The notes beneath the pieces were generated by a model, which saw only the letters and a list, made by a program, of their open reading frames with translations, was not told the origin of the DNA and searched no databases. From contig VUYV01000090.1 of the NCBI GenBank assembly GCA_008711295.1, positions 1,743,124 to 1,807,123 on the forward strand: a stretch of 64,000 bases of DNA, given 5' to 3'. Of this stretch, positions 11,661-23,394 are shown one piece after another. The number at the start of each line of letters is the position of its first letter. Within the stretch, counting starts at the first letter, position 1. The translations under genes were made by a program, and so were the position numbers. This DNA is from Anarhynchus alexandrinus (Eukaryota; Chordata; Aves; Charadriiformes; Charadriidae).

Positions 11661-14600
11661 TATGGCTTTGTTAGAAATGATTGTAGTTGTCACTCTTCTG
11701 GTTTGTGATGTAAATTATTTTTCATTTTAGATGTGAATTCCCTTTTTTGCTCAACACTTTGTGCACACGAGTCTGAGACAGTGGTATTAAGATTTTTAGA
11801 ATATGTGTATCTGATTTGAAATATAAACCTTATTGTTACATGCTAACATTCTTCAAGCTGCTGATCTAAAGCTTGGTACAACATTTATTAGGGAAATGTA
11901 TTAAGGAGACTTTCTTTCTTATTTTACTTATCCTGTTTTAACATTTGAAATGACTTCAAATACATATTCTTTCCAAAGAAAAAAATGCAGACTTAAAAAA
12001 TAAATCATGCGTGAATGAAGAATATTAAAAGGTCAAAGAGCCAGAAAGCTAACAGAAGAGATTGGAGGCAGTGTTGCAGTGCAGAAGGAAATTTAAGCTC
12101 TTGTTTATCAAGAAATATATAATTTGGATGAAAAACATAGTAAATAGAGATGAATGTGTTAGAATATCTTCTTTGTTTTGTTTTGTTTAAAAAAACCCAA
12201 CCAACTTTCTGGTTTGTTTCAGGAATTTTAACATATGTATCCTGTTACTCTGAATTCCTATTGCTTGCAACAGGAGTACCTCATTATCCCAATTAGTGTT
12301 CCCTTGGATTTTACACAGATGTGTAACGAAGCAGCTGAGTCCCCACATTGCAGGGCTCTTCACCTCTCGGCTCTGTGCACACCAGTTCAGCTTCTTTGTG
12401 TTGTTATGCACAGTATGGAAAAAGTGCATGGCACAAAGCCCAAAATGGTTTGGGCGAAACGTCTTCAGCTGAATCTGTGTATGTTAGCAAGACACTTGGC
12501 TCGTCATCCCACAACATTTAGCAGAAAATAATGATGATTTTAGGGAACTGTGAAAGGAAAGTTGTCATGATGCAATTAAATTTCTGCACTGGTTACGAGC
12601 CATTCTAAGCATATCAGAAAAAAAGGGATTACTGAAGAAAAAAAGGTTACTTTTACCAAACTGCAATTTAGTTTTGTATGGATATTTTAATTGAGTCAAC
12701 ATTTCTGAGCGCATGAGTCAAATGACATTTGAAACTTCGGACAAGCACAGAAGCACAATCTGTTGTTGAAGAAATGAGAAGAGACTGAGAACTTATACCA
12801 TAGTAAATTTAGGCCTTTTTACTTTTTTTTTTCCCCCCTCTGCTTTGAGAAGTGCTAAAACCCAGAGATGGTGGAAACATTAAAGAAAGAATTAGGAATT
12901 AGGAGGGAAAGGACTTGCTGAATAACACTGGATTGCAGTGTTAGAAATGATGGGTCTTTTCTATGTCTAACCCAGCAGGGCAGGGTTATGCATATTCAGG
13001 TTCACTGATTTGAAGCAAAGTGGACTTTCTGAAGGTTTTTTTACTTTTCAGAAAAGTTCATGATTGTATCTACATTCTAGTGAAAACAGACGTCAAGATC
13101 TCACTCGCTGCTAAGACGTAGTTGTCATCTTCCAGTGACTTTAAGTATTACAAAATTTAGGAGGAGACTTTCATCATTCAGTAGTCCAGTGGGCGTTCCC
13201 AGGACCTCCAGTCACGACAACAAAGTGCATGGTAGGCAATAACTGCTGTGACATCTAGTTACAGAGGTGGTCCAGTACCCCTGAGGGTGGGCTGATCGGT
13301 TTATACCTTTTGTCTCAGTCTGCGTTTGGTGTGAATATAGGATGTATCCTGAGAGTTTAGTGCTCAGGCTTCGATTCTGCCTAAGGTACATATGATTTCC
13401 TAATAAAAGTTTGAATGAAAAAAAAAAAAGATATATTTTATGTCATAGATTCAAAAAGATAGCACTCGGGGTTTTTTTACACATTCATAGAGCGTTCTTG
13501 AGTAAATTAATCCTCAAAACCAATATAATTTACAGAAAGTTGAATTTTAAGGAATAAGGTAGAAACGACTGTAAGTAACTTGAGTGTAATTCTGAAAATT
13601 CCAAAACAGAATAAAGAGGTTCTATATTTTTGCATTAATTATTTAGTTTCCTTAGTAAATTTTGCCTCAAGCGGATTTAACTGATGTCTGGAAGAAAATT
13701 TAAATGTAAATTATAGTAGATGCTTGTTAAATCAAAGAAAATGAAATAGCTTTTCCCACACTACATCCCATGTCTGACGCATGGAATCTAGAGAAAACAG
13801 AGATTTTATAAGACACCAGAATCTACAGTAACAGCGTGGAGAGTGTTTATCTGTATTCAGCTTCCTTAGCATATGAGTTTAAGTACGTGAGTGACACTAG
13901 CTGAAAATGGAAGTCCTTAAACCCCAAAATGTGTCATGGTAAATCTCACTCACCTTCCCAGGTACCTAACATTTTGTGTGCTCCTGGGATGTTGGTATTG
14001 TGATGCTCAAAGCTGCCTTTGTCCTGATGAAGATCTGCAGCTCATCTCATTACCAATTTCCTTTTAAGGTTTGCAGACCCATTCCTTCACTTCAGTCTTT
14101 ACGTGGACCCAAACAGTTTCCTAGCTCATGTGTAATGGTGATTTCACTATAAAACTCACTCTCTCACATAGACAACTCATTTTAAGCATGTAGAGAAGCA
14201 CCTAGAATGGGACAGAGAGGTTCCTAAACATGTGGTTTCAGACTCAGCTGCCTCCTGCAGTGCTCTGCCTGTGGTGAGCCCTGTGCGTGGCCACCCCAGC
14301 TTCCCTGTCTCCCTCAGCCTTTCGTGGTGCAGGATTCAGGGCTGTCACAAGCACGAAGGTGCCCAGCACCGCCTTGGCCAACTACCCCCATAGGCTGACA
14401 CCGAAATCCTAACCGCTACCGTCCGATCCTCGTCCCAGATGTATCAGCTTACTGTCAGAGGGCTTTCTAGCTGTCCTTTAAATGACATTACAGACATCAG
14501 TCTCGTGAGGTTGGTTCCTTCCTGTGTGAGGAATTGGGTATCAATTGTAACGACTTGTATGAGCAATTTTTTTAAAAGCTATTTGCTATCATGAACTTGT

Positions 14601-17439
14601 TAGAGGAGTTTGCACTGGAAGCAAAAATGTGGTGAGGTTTGTGATGGCTCATACCTTCTGTGGGTGTCCTCTGGCCCCCGGCCTGGGAGCAGTGCATTGC
14701 TGTAGCCCAAGGGGCCCTGAAGAAAACATGAACTCCGGCTATTATGGAATGCCCCAAATTCTGTCCTGATGGTGTCACGCTGTTATCTTTGGGACAAACC
14801 TTTCCCAGACTGTGTTCTGCGGATTCCTTTAGCCGCAGGGGGGGAGGCACAGCTCATCTTTATATAGCAGTGGGTGGAGGGGGCAGAGGTTCCCCGTACA
14901 TATCTACAAAAGATTGTTGTGGTAATGTGGGGAGATGATGGAGGCCATTCCTGGGGAGCTCTGCCACCCCTAGTTTCTCCATCCCACTGATGTTCACATC
15001 AACAATGGCAGATTTCCCACTTCTTTCTTCCATAAGAAAGACAAACTGAAGAAACTTGGTTTGGATTTTGAAAAACTTTTTTGGTTGGGCTTTCGTTCTG
15101 CGCAATGAAAACACATCTGCTTCTGATCTCTGCTCACCAAATTCTGAAGTGGAGAGAAAAGAGATGATATCAATGTTTTGATTTTGTTCTGTGCTTTGAG
15201 TTCAGTTTCATGTGATGGGCTTTTATTATACTCGAGTTCTCACACCAGTGGTGATGCTGTGGTATGTGTGGACTGTGTGTAGAAAAGCAATGCAATGAAG
15301 CACGTGGCTCCTACATATAATTTCCAAGACACTTTTGGTCTGCCACATGTAAACAAATACCCAGAGAGTAAATTTAGTTTCTCAGAACCAAAACTGTGTT
15401 TGTTTTTGCAAACATTTGGAAAGTTAAGTATCAGCCTTTTGATCTGCATTTTTATTCTTAACCTTCAAATGGACCTACAACTCATCATTGTAGCCCCAAA
15501 ATTGCCTACATGGAAATGGAAACAGAAATAATAATTTCTGCTTAAATTTGTCATTTTTTCCCCCCATTTTTTTAACCACAAAGTTGTTGTATCACAGGCA
15601 GTAATGGCTGTCTTATTTTGATCTGTGTTCTAAAATATTCTTATTAGGGGAATTGCAATGTTTTATTGTCCAGATTGCCCAGATTTAGTATTTTTAAGAT
15701 CTAGATTCTGTTCACATTTAGTCTCAGTACATCAATAAAATATGAATGGATTGGATAATGAAGCAATAACACTAATTTATGTCAAAGAATATATGTTATT
15801 GTTTACGAGTTTGCCAAAATGCCAAAATACTTTATCTATAGAAAGAATTCTTCTCCCTTGCTGAGAAATAAAAAATGCCACAGGAATGGTCTGTCATGGG
15901 AGCCTCCTGCCATGAAATAAATGGGAGGAGACAAGGATGTGAAGGTTATTTTCCACTCTGGAAAATATTTATTTGGTGACACAGCTCTTACTCCTAGTCT
16001 TTGGCTTTTTAGTGCTAAGGAATAAACTGTACCCTCCTGTCTGAAAGCAGGAAGCTCTACATTCAGGAAAGCGACCGTAGTTTAGTCCAGAGCGACAGGC
16101 AGTCCACAGCTAAACAGAAGAGCGCTTACGAGGGATGAGTACTTTTATCTTTGGTATAGCAACGTGTAGGGAGGAGAGGGTGAAGGGCTGAGGTTGGTGG
16201 CTCTGCAGCTTACATCTGTTCGTTGACCAAAACCCAGGGGGCAGCGATGGCCAGGGCGTTCTGTCTGCAAACGATGCTCTTCATTTCTGTGCCGTTCCTT
16301 GTCTTGGACTGTTTTTCACTGTGGCCTGTTCTCCAGTGAGATGACCATCAGTCTATCCTAATGATATGTACTCTATTCCACTTGGTTATTTAAACTCCAT
16401 CGTACTTCAAAATAAGCTGCTTTTCCACCTCACCAATTTGCTTTTGAAGTTTCCCATTGGTAATGGTGGGAAATGGAGTGATGTACATATTGACATATTT
16501 CAGTCACTCTTAGTGGAAATATAAGATACCGTGATCAGTGAAAAAATTTTCAGGCTTGTGGTGTATGTCACCCTGGCTAATGGTTGCTAAACGCTTATCG
16601 CTCTTAAAGATAGCCAAGAATAGTCAATTGCTAATGTTGGTTCATTTTAATGCAGAAAATTGTATAAAATGAGACATACTTTGTGGGTCCTGTCCAATAA
16701 AGGGCTTACTCCTCTTCCCTTGGATACCTTGCTTCCTATGTATTGCCTACCTGTAGGTGCTTATAAAATGCTAAAAGCTAGGCAGTCGTGATTTGGAAGA
16801 GAATTATTTTAGAACAGAGAAAATGGAGCCAAATTCTTCCTGAGCTTATGCTTTATGGAGCTCTTGTGCTTTGTGCCGGGTTCAAGGGAATTGTAAGCCC
16901 TGGGAGTATTTAGCCTACTAATTTCAACAGCTTTGTGTGTGAAACAAAGATCTCAAAGCATCTTATCAACCCATCAAATGCCAATTTTAATCTGTTGAAT
17001 GACTACTGTGCCTATTGGAGGACTACTTTTTTTTTTTTCATAATTGTCATTTTTCAGAAGTGATCTTTTTTGCTGTGTGAAAAGAAAGGGTAAGCAAAAT
17101 ACAATGACACCTTTTTCCTATGGACTAAAGATATTGTTTGGAATAGAATGAAACAAAAAAAAAGTTCAATGTATATAAGAGGCATGAACAGGAGAGCAAT
17201 GTGATTGAATAATTCTAAGTTTTTTTTTTAAAAAATAACATAAAAATAATTATTTTTTAATGAGAAAGCTAATTGGATTGGCATTCTATTTAAGCTTTAA
17301 AATTGTTTTGTTCATTCAGTTTAGATACAGGGTAGCAAAATCGTATGCAGAAATCATTTTTATCTGCAAGAGAATTAGGAATAGCTTTGGTTGTTAAGTT
17401 AAATTTTAATAATATTTTCCCCATCTTTAAGTAATATTA
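11661..17439. other. Intronic stretch, nothing recognised
   Basis: Mostly AT-rich sequence. Short open frames (e.g. 14572-14850 minus, 15295-15531 plus) have no recognisable products. Homopolymer A/T runs occur near 12825, 13420 and 17030. Confidence 0.6.
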
Positions 17440-17640
17440 CAGTCCTCAATAGCGTCTTTCATCCAGTAATCACAGACCATTATATAAGCCTTGAAAAGGT
17501 AAGGAAGAATCATTACAGATTGGTAAACTGAGACATAAGGAATCTAAATGACTCGCTTGGGGTAGCGCAGTGATATAGTGGCAGTAGAGAGAGCGTAACC
17601 CAGCAGCTCTGACTCACCGGTCTTCTTGTATCCAGCAAAT
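17440..17640 (+). repeat. Degenerate MIR/core-SINE-like relic
   Basis: A 'gtctttcatccag' segment is followed by 'cattacagattggtaaactgagac', 'aaatgactcgcttggggt' and 'gctctgactcaccggtcttct'. This is the usual order of core-SINE sequence (hydrolysed forms of 'acagatggggaaactgaggc', 'aagtgacttgcccaaggt', 'cctgactcccagtc'). Identification is by recalled consensus. Confidence 0.6.
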
Positions 17641-18845
17641 CACTTTTAAAGGCCTTGGAAGTGATTCAGAGAAATCAAAATCCTCTTGAGGTGTGCTCTG
17701 GTTTTCCTGACTGAAAGGACTGTGATAGAGCAGACTTTGAACCTCACTGTCTGTCTTCATCTTTTGAGTTTGCTTACATTTTCTCGTGCCATTCCTTTAT
17801 AAATGGAAAACATTGCCAAGCAGTAGGTTGTTGCTTCTACAGAAACAGTCCAGGAAGCTTTGTCACTGTGCAGAGAGGTTAGAAAATATGTCCACTATTA
17901 CATCTGTTTGTTTTCTTTTAGATGTCTAGGGAAAGGTCTGCGTATATAGGGAAGCGTCCAAGAAGAGCTCTATCTTCCAAGCCTTCGTTGGCCACGTGGG
18001 AGCTAGACAATAGTCATGGCTGGATTCTGCAAGGCCAGCGAATGCCTTACAAATTCAGGAAGGAAATTATGACTCGAGCTCCCCTGACTGCAGCCTCTTT
18101 AAAAGACACGAGGTTTCTGTGTTGCCAGTTCAATGTTCATTTTTTATTCACTTTTCTGTTCCACGTGGCTATGAACAAGAAATACAGCTCACCTCACTGA
18201 GGAAGCCAGCTGAAGGCAGAAGAGTTGCTGTGGCTTTTATCTAATTCTTTTTATTATATTTGCCCTGTGTTTCTGTTTTCTCTTCAACTATGATCATTTT
18301 CTTTTGCTTAATATGAGATTTGCTGTTCAATCAGCTCCAAAATCCCATCAGCAGGCCAATAAGTTGGTGGCATCCTCTTATCATTACTATAATTGGCCAG
18401 TAAGAACCCTCCAGCTCTCAAAAATTACTCCTTTGTACAGTAGGGTGTAAAGAGAACAATGTTTTGCTAGTGTGAACTGTAAACTGATATTTGCACAATT
18501 TATTTGTATTTACTTTGCCTTATTTTATCCTCTCAATCAGGAGCTAAGGGAATTGTGTAGCAATTGGGCTCTAAGTGAGATGAATCTAGCAGCTGGAAAA
18601 CACTCAGTTCAGAGCGAAATGGATAGTATATGTTCACAGTTGCTTAAATAATACATGTTTTAACGCAGGACTCTGTGTCGTACTCATTTTTTTTTTTATA
18701 TAAAATATGTGCTACGATAGGAAAAGTCAACGTATCGGTGTTAATGGGGAATCTTTCCAAGACCTTACTTTCAAGTGGATAAAAGAGTACAAATTTGGGA
18801 TAGCCAAAGGTGAATACAAACAAATTGGCTAGTCCATTAGCATAG

Positions 18846-19064
18846 CTGTCCAGCTGTATCCTAGGCTCTGAGGCCACTCCAAAACCACAAGCCCAACCGC
18901 CTCAGAAGCCTGCCAAGGAGCCAGCTGCTGCTAATAAAGCAGACTCTACAACTTGGCATCTGGGGCCTGTGATTCCCATCCAAAAGGAATTGTATGTGAA
19001 AAAATATTTGAAATTTGTCTTTTTAAATAGTGTTTTGCTTTGGAAGGAAAATGCTTTAGACTAA
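18846..19064 (+). other. Coding-like open frame without ATG (72 codons)
   Basis: Frame 18846-19064 reads through ILGSEATPKPQAQPPQKPAK, then EPAAANKADSTTWHLGPVIP, and stops at 19062-19064. The Pro/Ala/Lys-rich composition is more protein-like than that of its neighbours, and possible acceptor AGs occur at 18845 and 18852. No matching donor of good strength was seen. It could be a relic of a retrocopy or chance. Confidence 0.15.
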
Positions 19065-19629
19065 ACTTGCAACAAGTGAAAAACTACGTAAGAGCGCTGT
19101 GGTTGCCATGGGAAGATAAATACCATTCTTGCATAAGGAGGTTGGATGTTGGAAGGAGGAGTATTGTTCATTTAGTAACCAAAAGGCTTCTGGTTCAGCA
19201 TTTCTGGGTTATTGAGTAAGAAACACCAAGGTATCTCATTATTCATGCTTAGCTGTGTGCGCTTGCGTGGGACACCGTTTCAGAGAGCTCAATGGTAGGG
19301 TTTAAGCGCAAGGGTGCGTTCCTGAGACTGGAGAAGAATTAAGCCCATTAATTTCTTACTTTTAAATAATGAAAAAGGAGAAATTTCATTCATTTTTCAA
19401 AGACGAAAACAAATCCTATTAGCCAGCCATGCTAAATTAATAAGCTTCTTGGAAGGATCTACAAACCAGTTCATTCCCACCATGCTCCCCATTGAATAAT
19501 GAAGCATGAGGACTGAAAAATGAATTGGTTGCATTGGTTATTTGAAAAATTGATGGCAAAGCCAGCTCTGAATTCCAGCTCCCTTTTGAAGTAAAACATG
19601 TAGATTTTGCCTAATACTTTTTTCCTAGT

Positions 19630-20015
19630 GCTGCAGGTCCTGCGCTCGGCTGTGTTGGCAAAACGTCTTTCCCACATTTCTACAGCTGGTGTCAGGGTGT
19701 TTTGAGCCAGTCTGGAAAGCGGTGTGCCTCGTGGCTCTCATGGCAGAGAAGTTAAGTGCTTTGCCCCCAGCCACAGAGGGGGCCGATGTCAGAACAAGGC
19801 CCAAATTTCCTGCCGTCGGGTGCACACGTGGCTCCCCAGGCAGTGCCCCCCTTCGGCATTGTCCGAGATCCTGTAGCAAGTGGTCCGTATCTGGGATCAT
19901 CATCAGGTTGTCGTTCATTTCTTTCACTCCAGTTATTACGTGGAGATTAACGAACCAGACCCTTTGCTCATTTGGAGGCAAAACGCATACTTCTGCCATC
20001 AGTCATACACTCATC
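19630..20015. promoter_or_regulatory. CpG-enriched segment in intron
   Basis: Around 18 CpGs are spread over about 390 bp. Open frames of 136 residues (+, 19689-20099) and 124 residues (-, 19625-19999) cross each other here. Neither resembles a protein I know, and two long opposing frames suggest composition rather than coding. Confidence 0.25.
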
Positions 20016-20403
20016 GGCTCAGGAAACAAGAATTCAAAGCTTTCTTCTGACCTGAAGCTTTTAGTCTGGCAGCCCGCCAGAAGATGTCATCAGCCCTAGT
20101 ACAGGCAATTTTGTAATCTTTCTGCCGACGGTATTCTGGGGCATTGGGTATGCATGGAAATTACCCTGGGCTGCAGTGGCTGAGATTTATTAGTGAAGAG
20201 GGTTTGGAGTGTAGCAGTGCCTGCTCCTCTGAGAAGATCAGCATCCTCCAAAGTAGAGTATGACCGCCTCTCTGCCCACCCTTAAAGCATCTCTGTGGAT
20301 GCTGCTGTGACCCTGGGCGTTTGCGTGTGCCTGTTCTCTGAGCAGCTCTTGCTTGAGAGACCACCTATTCCATGGCCTAATTCTCTGGGTATACTGAGGA
20401 CTC

Positions 20404-20425
20404 TTTTTTTTTTTTTTTTTTTTTT
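20404..20425. repeat. Poly(T) homopolymer
   Basis: A run of 22 T. Read on the minus strand it is a poly(A), but no recognisable retrocopy precedes it. Confidence 0.95.
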
Positions 20426-21930
20426 AATAGCTGTGGCCTTAAAATCAGTGTAAATGTAATTCACGTTCACTTCTAGGTCCCCTTTCAGCTGGTTGAGAGG
20501 GATAAAATGTCTTAAGCTTAAATTAGAATTAGGCCCCCAGTGCTTTCCTCTGTATGAGAATAAAGATCTTATAATAGAATGAAAATTGTTCTTTGTATTT
20601 CAAAGGTATATTACCACTTGGTTTTTTTCTTGCTTATTAGGTTGGTGTGAGAATAGGCCATTTACTCATTATCCCCTGCTAAGACATATGTAATAATAAC
20701 AATTAATAATTAAAGTACATAGCACTTTATTGGCTTACAGAAAATTCTGTCCTTGCTTTACATCATTTACGTGCATTCATCGTGTATGATAAAGTTGGAA
20801 GTGTGGAGTAAAGCAGTAAGAATGTTACCTTGAGGTTTTTTTAATGTATTTTTTTTAAGTTTACATTATCAATGCTCAAAGCGTGCAAGATTGCCACCGG
20901 ATATTTCCCACACTCTTGATATACTAAAGCCAAACGTGTGCTACACACAATCACATCTACCTCTACCATGGCCCTGGAGTGCCCAAAGATTTAAATATGC
21001 TTTCAGCCAGGATGTTTTAAGATTCACTTGTCTATGTGTGTGTTGGAGATTACTGCTGCCTGCAGTTTTTAGGTTTACCCAGCCGTGCCATGGCTGTGGC
21101 GTGGAGCTGATTTCCAGGCCGTGCCCGCGGCACTGGGGCTCGGTCGAGGCGGTTCCCTTGTGCTGGTACTTCAGCTCTCTATTTCTGGGAATGACATTGA
21201 AGCTTGGGTGGGTGGGGATTACCCAGTGATAAAATGTGTGTGCAGAGAAATATGATCCGTATACATTAAGTGCTTTTGATTGTCAGCAAAAGTATCGACA
21301 CAGATACTAGGGGAAGGAAGTTCATTGCCCTTTCTCTTTTGCTGTAGATGAGAGCAAATGTCATTACTTCGTAGCACGGCCATCGCGCTGTCTATTAAAC
21401 TGATTTTTCCTTTTAATGAGTCCTACTTGAGTCACATTACAGCCAGGCTAGATTGCAGAGGAATTCTGATGTCCTGACGCTTGATGGTGTGTTCCCACTC
21501 TCCTGGTTTAAATGGGAGAAACTGGGAAGGAGGAAGGAGGGCAGCAGAAAAGGCATCGCTGCAAGTGTGATGCTTTATGTATTTCATCAAAGCCTCTGAG
21601 CTTCACCTATCACTGATGGTCCCTTTCTGTTCTCCCACTTTTTTTGGTTCTTCTAAGTAAACGGACTTGTTTGAAAGCGTTTAGAGCTACTAATTTAAAA
21701 ATATCCATCTACCGAGGCTCTGATTTAGTGTATGCATAATTATAAGCACTGAAGTAGGGCCACTGAAATGAAAGGGGCAGTTCATTAGTGAGATCAGAAT
21801 TACTCACAGACTTAAATATTGCCTTCTGTTCAAGGCCTAAATGCAGAATGAGCATATTAGAAGTCACTAAAGTGTCATTGCTACTATAAGGAAAATTGTG
21901 TATGTTTTGCTTTTATTAGTCCATTAGCAC

Positions 21931-22012
21931 ATCATAGAATCATAGAATCATAGAATTAGTGAGGTTGGAAGGGACCTTTAAGATCATCAAGTCCAACCGT
22001 TAACCTACCCTG
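21931..22012 (-). mobile_element. CR1 LINE 3' end fragment
   Basis: The sequence begins with three ATCATAGA-type units and continues 'gaggttggaagggacctt-taagatcatcaagtccaacc', the reverse complement of the avian CR1 3' terminus with its ATTCTATG tail. It is severely 5'-truncated. The GC-rich sequence after it (to about 22330) was not recognised. Confidence 0.9.
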
Positions 22013-23183
22013 AAGAGAGGAGAAAAAAAAAATGGTTAACTAATGGTTAAAATCATGGTTAACTTAGCATTGGCCCAACACTTACCTGCAGTTGTAACCA
22101 CGCATACTGCTAGCAGAATAAGCTGATCAGCTTGCAGAAACGGGATCTTCCCCCCTCTCAGCAGGCGGTTGTGTTCCTGGAGCTCTGACTCCGGTTCCCT
22201 CGGCTGCCCAGCCGCAGCCTCGGCCCGCAGCATCCCCCGGCTCCTCCAGCTTCTCCCCTGGATCTCCGCTTTTCTGCATAGGTCCCAGCGGTGACAGGAC
22301 ATGGCCTCCTCCTTCTAACCACCCCTCCGTTCTCCTGACAAGCACTCTGTGCAGCAAATAAATATGTTGATGGTCAGAGAGCCAGGGATGGTTGCAGTAG
22401 CTTAAATTCCCTGGTGTTGCTCCAGATCCAAGGTGCTTGGCTAATTTTTATAGCCTGCATGTCTCTTTTTTTATGTCATGTATTTACCACGGAATTAGGG
22501 GAGAGTGTTGTTTTCCCTGTGAGAATGCCTCCCTTTTTAAGTGATATTGCTCAGTTGCTGTGTGTGGTTTGTGGTTCTTCAGAAGTGGGTAAGGTTTGGA
22601 GAGCGGGAGGTCCTAACCTGATCATCTTTTCCAAGCCCTGTTTCTCTATTGTGAAAGACATCCCTAATCACAGCCTTTTCAGGCTGCTTTGGATTCTTTT
22701 CCACTCTCAGGCTAGCTAATTCTCTGCCACCTGACTGTTTGTGTACTGGATGCTCCTCATGTTTAGAAAAGACTTACTATACTTCTGGCATCAGCTCCCA
22801 TACCTTTGGCTTAGATACTCCTTATTTTTGTCTCAGCGTATTCTTAAAGCAGATTGTGTTTAACTTCCTTCTTTAATACCAGTTACTCTCAAGTATCTGT
22901 CGTTTCAGATCTTTATTTTGTAATCTGGATAAAATAGGCTCATAATCTAGCTACTTTAATTCCAGATTAAAAAAAAAATAAAGTAAAATGATACACTTTG
23001 TAGCCATGGTTAAACCCAGAATCTTGGCCTTGTTTTGCATTTTGAAAGGCGTTTCTGGCTGGGGGTGGGCACAGGCGCTGGGGGAGCTGGAGGTGGGCAG
23101 GGAGGGCAGGACAAGCATCCCTCCGTGCATCGCTCTAGAGTTACCTGGGTAAAGCACGTGAGTCTGCCATGCTTTTGTTTTCC
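22013..23183. other. Intronic stretch before the first visible exon
   Basis: A GC-rich segment (about 22135-22310) follows the CR1 tail and may belong to an unrecognised insertion. The rest is T-rich intron leading to the splice acceptor. Confidence 0.5.
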
Positions 23184-23221
23184 AGTAACCGCCTTTTTTT
23201 TTTTGGTTTTCCTTCCAGCAG
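23184..23221 (+). promoter_or_regulatory. 3' splice site of the 23219 exon, with tandem CAGCAG acceptor
   Basis: A pyrimidine tract at about 23191-23216 ends in CAGCAG at 23216-23221. Using the first AG (23217-23218) keeps Gln, as in the RBMS proteins I recall; using the second would drop one Gln in frame. A plausible branch point lies in GTAAC near 23185-23189, 30 nt upstream, immediately after another CCAG (23182-23185). Using that upstream AG would put TAA first in the entered frame. Confidence 0.8.
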
Positions 23222-23388
23222 TCCTATGCACCAGCTCCCCACCCCATGGCTCCTCCCAGCCCCAGCACAAACAGCAGCAACAACAGCAGCAACAACAGCA
23301 GCGGAGAGCAGTTGAGTAAAACCAACCTGTACATTCGAGGCCTTCCACCCGGCACCACCGACCAGGACCTTATCAAGCTGTGCCAGCC
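23219..23388 (+). CDS. RBMS3: RBMS3 internal coding exon: N-terminal Ser/Asn/Pro region and start of RRM1 (partial gene)
   Basis: The exon is 170 nt, entered in phase 0 and left after two bases of a codon (CC|G, Pro). It encodes 56 full residues: a Pro-rich start ([16 protein letters not shown]), a run of Asn/Ser pairs, then SGEQLSKTN and the first RRM strand. RNP2 is the hexapeptide LYIRGL, about residues 36-41 of the exon, followed by helix 1 ([11 protein letters not shown]). RBMS proteins are two-RRM RNA/single-stranded-DNA binding proteins related to c-myc single-strand-binding proteins; RBMS3 binds AU-rich RNA. From memory, Gly after LPP and Ile before KLCQP fit RBMS3 rather than RBMS1 (His, Val). 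The acceptor is a pyrimidine tract ending at AG 23217-23218; the donor is a consensus GTAAGT at 23389. Its continuation is the exon at 50235. The usual first exon (MGKRLDQPQ...) was not found upstream here. Confidence 0.95.
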
Positions 23389-23394
23389 GTAAGT
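23389..23394 (+). promoter_or_regulatory. 5' splice site GTAAGT of the 23219 exon
   Basis: This is a perfect U2-type donor. It splits the Pro codon after its second base, consistent with the one base supplied by the 50235 exon. Confidence 0.93.

Larger units (their letters stand above)
1..23218 (+). other. Intron upstream of the first visible RBMS3 exon (5' end outside window)
   Basis: No coding sequence attributable to RBMS3 was found here, including the usual first exon encoding MGKRLDQP. The stretch holds the repeats and CpG-rich patches listed separately and is otherwise ordinary AT-leaning intronic sequence. The many short open frames show no recognisable domain and look like chance. 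Confidence 0.85.

Noticed and set aside
20282..20470. Poly(A) on minus as the tail of a processed pseudogene
   Set aside because: No gene-like sequence or clear target-site duplication flanks the T run.
1..23218. Search for the usual RBMS3 first coding exon (MGKRLDQPQMYPQY...)
   Set aside because: No matching sequence was found; the exon presumably lies upstream of the window.
23035..23319. Open frame with a ten-residue poly-Gln stretch
   Set aside because: It is the shifted reading of the RBMS3 exon plus preceding intron; the conserved RBMS frame is different. Kept only as a repeat observation.
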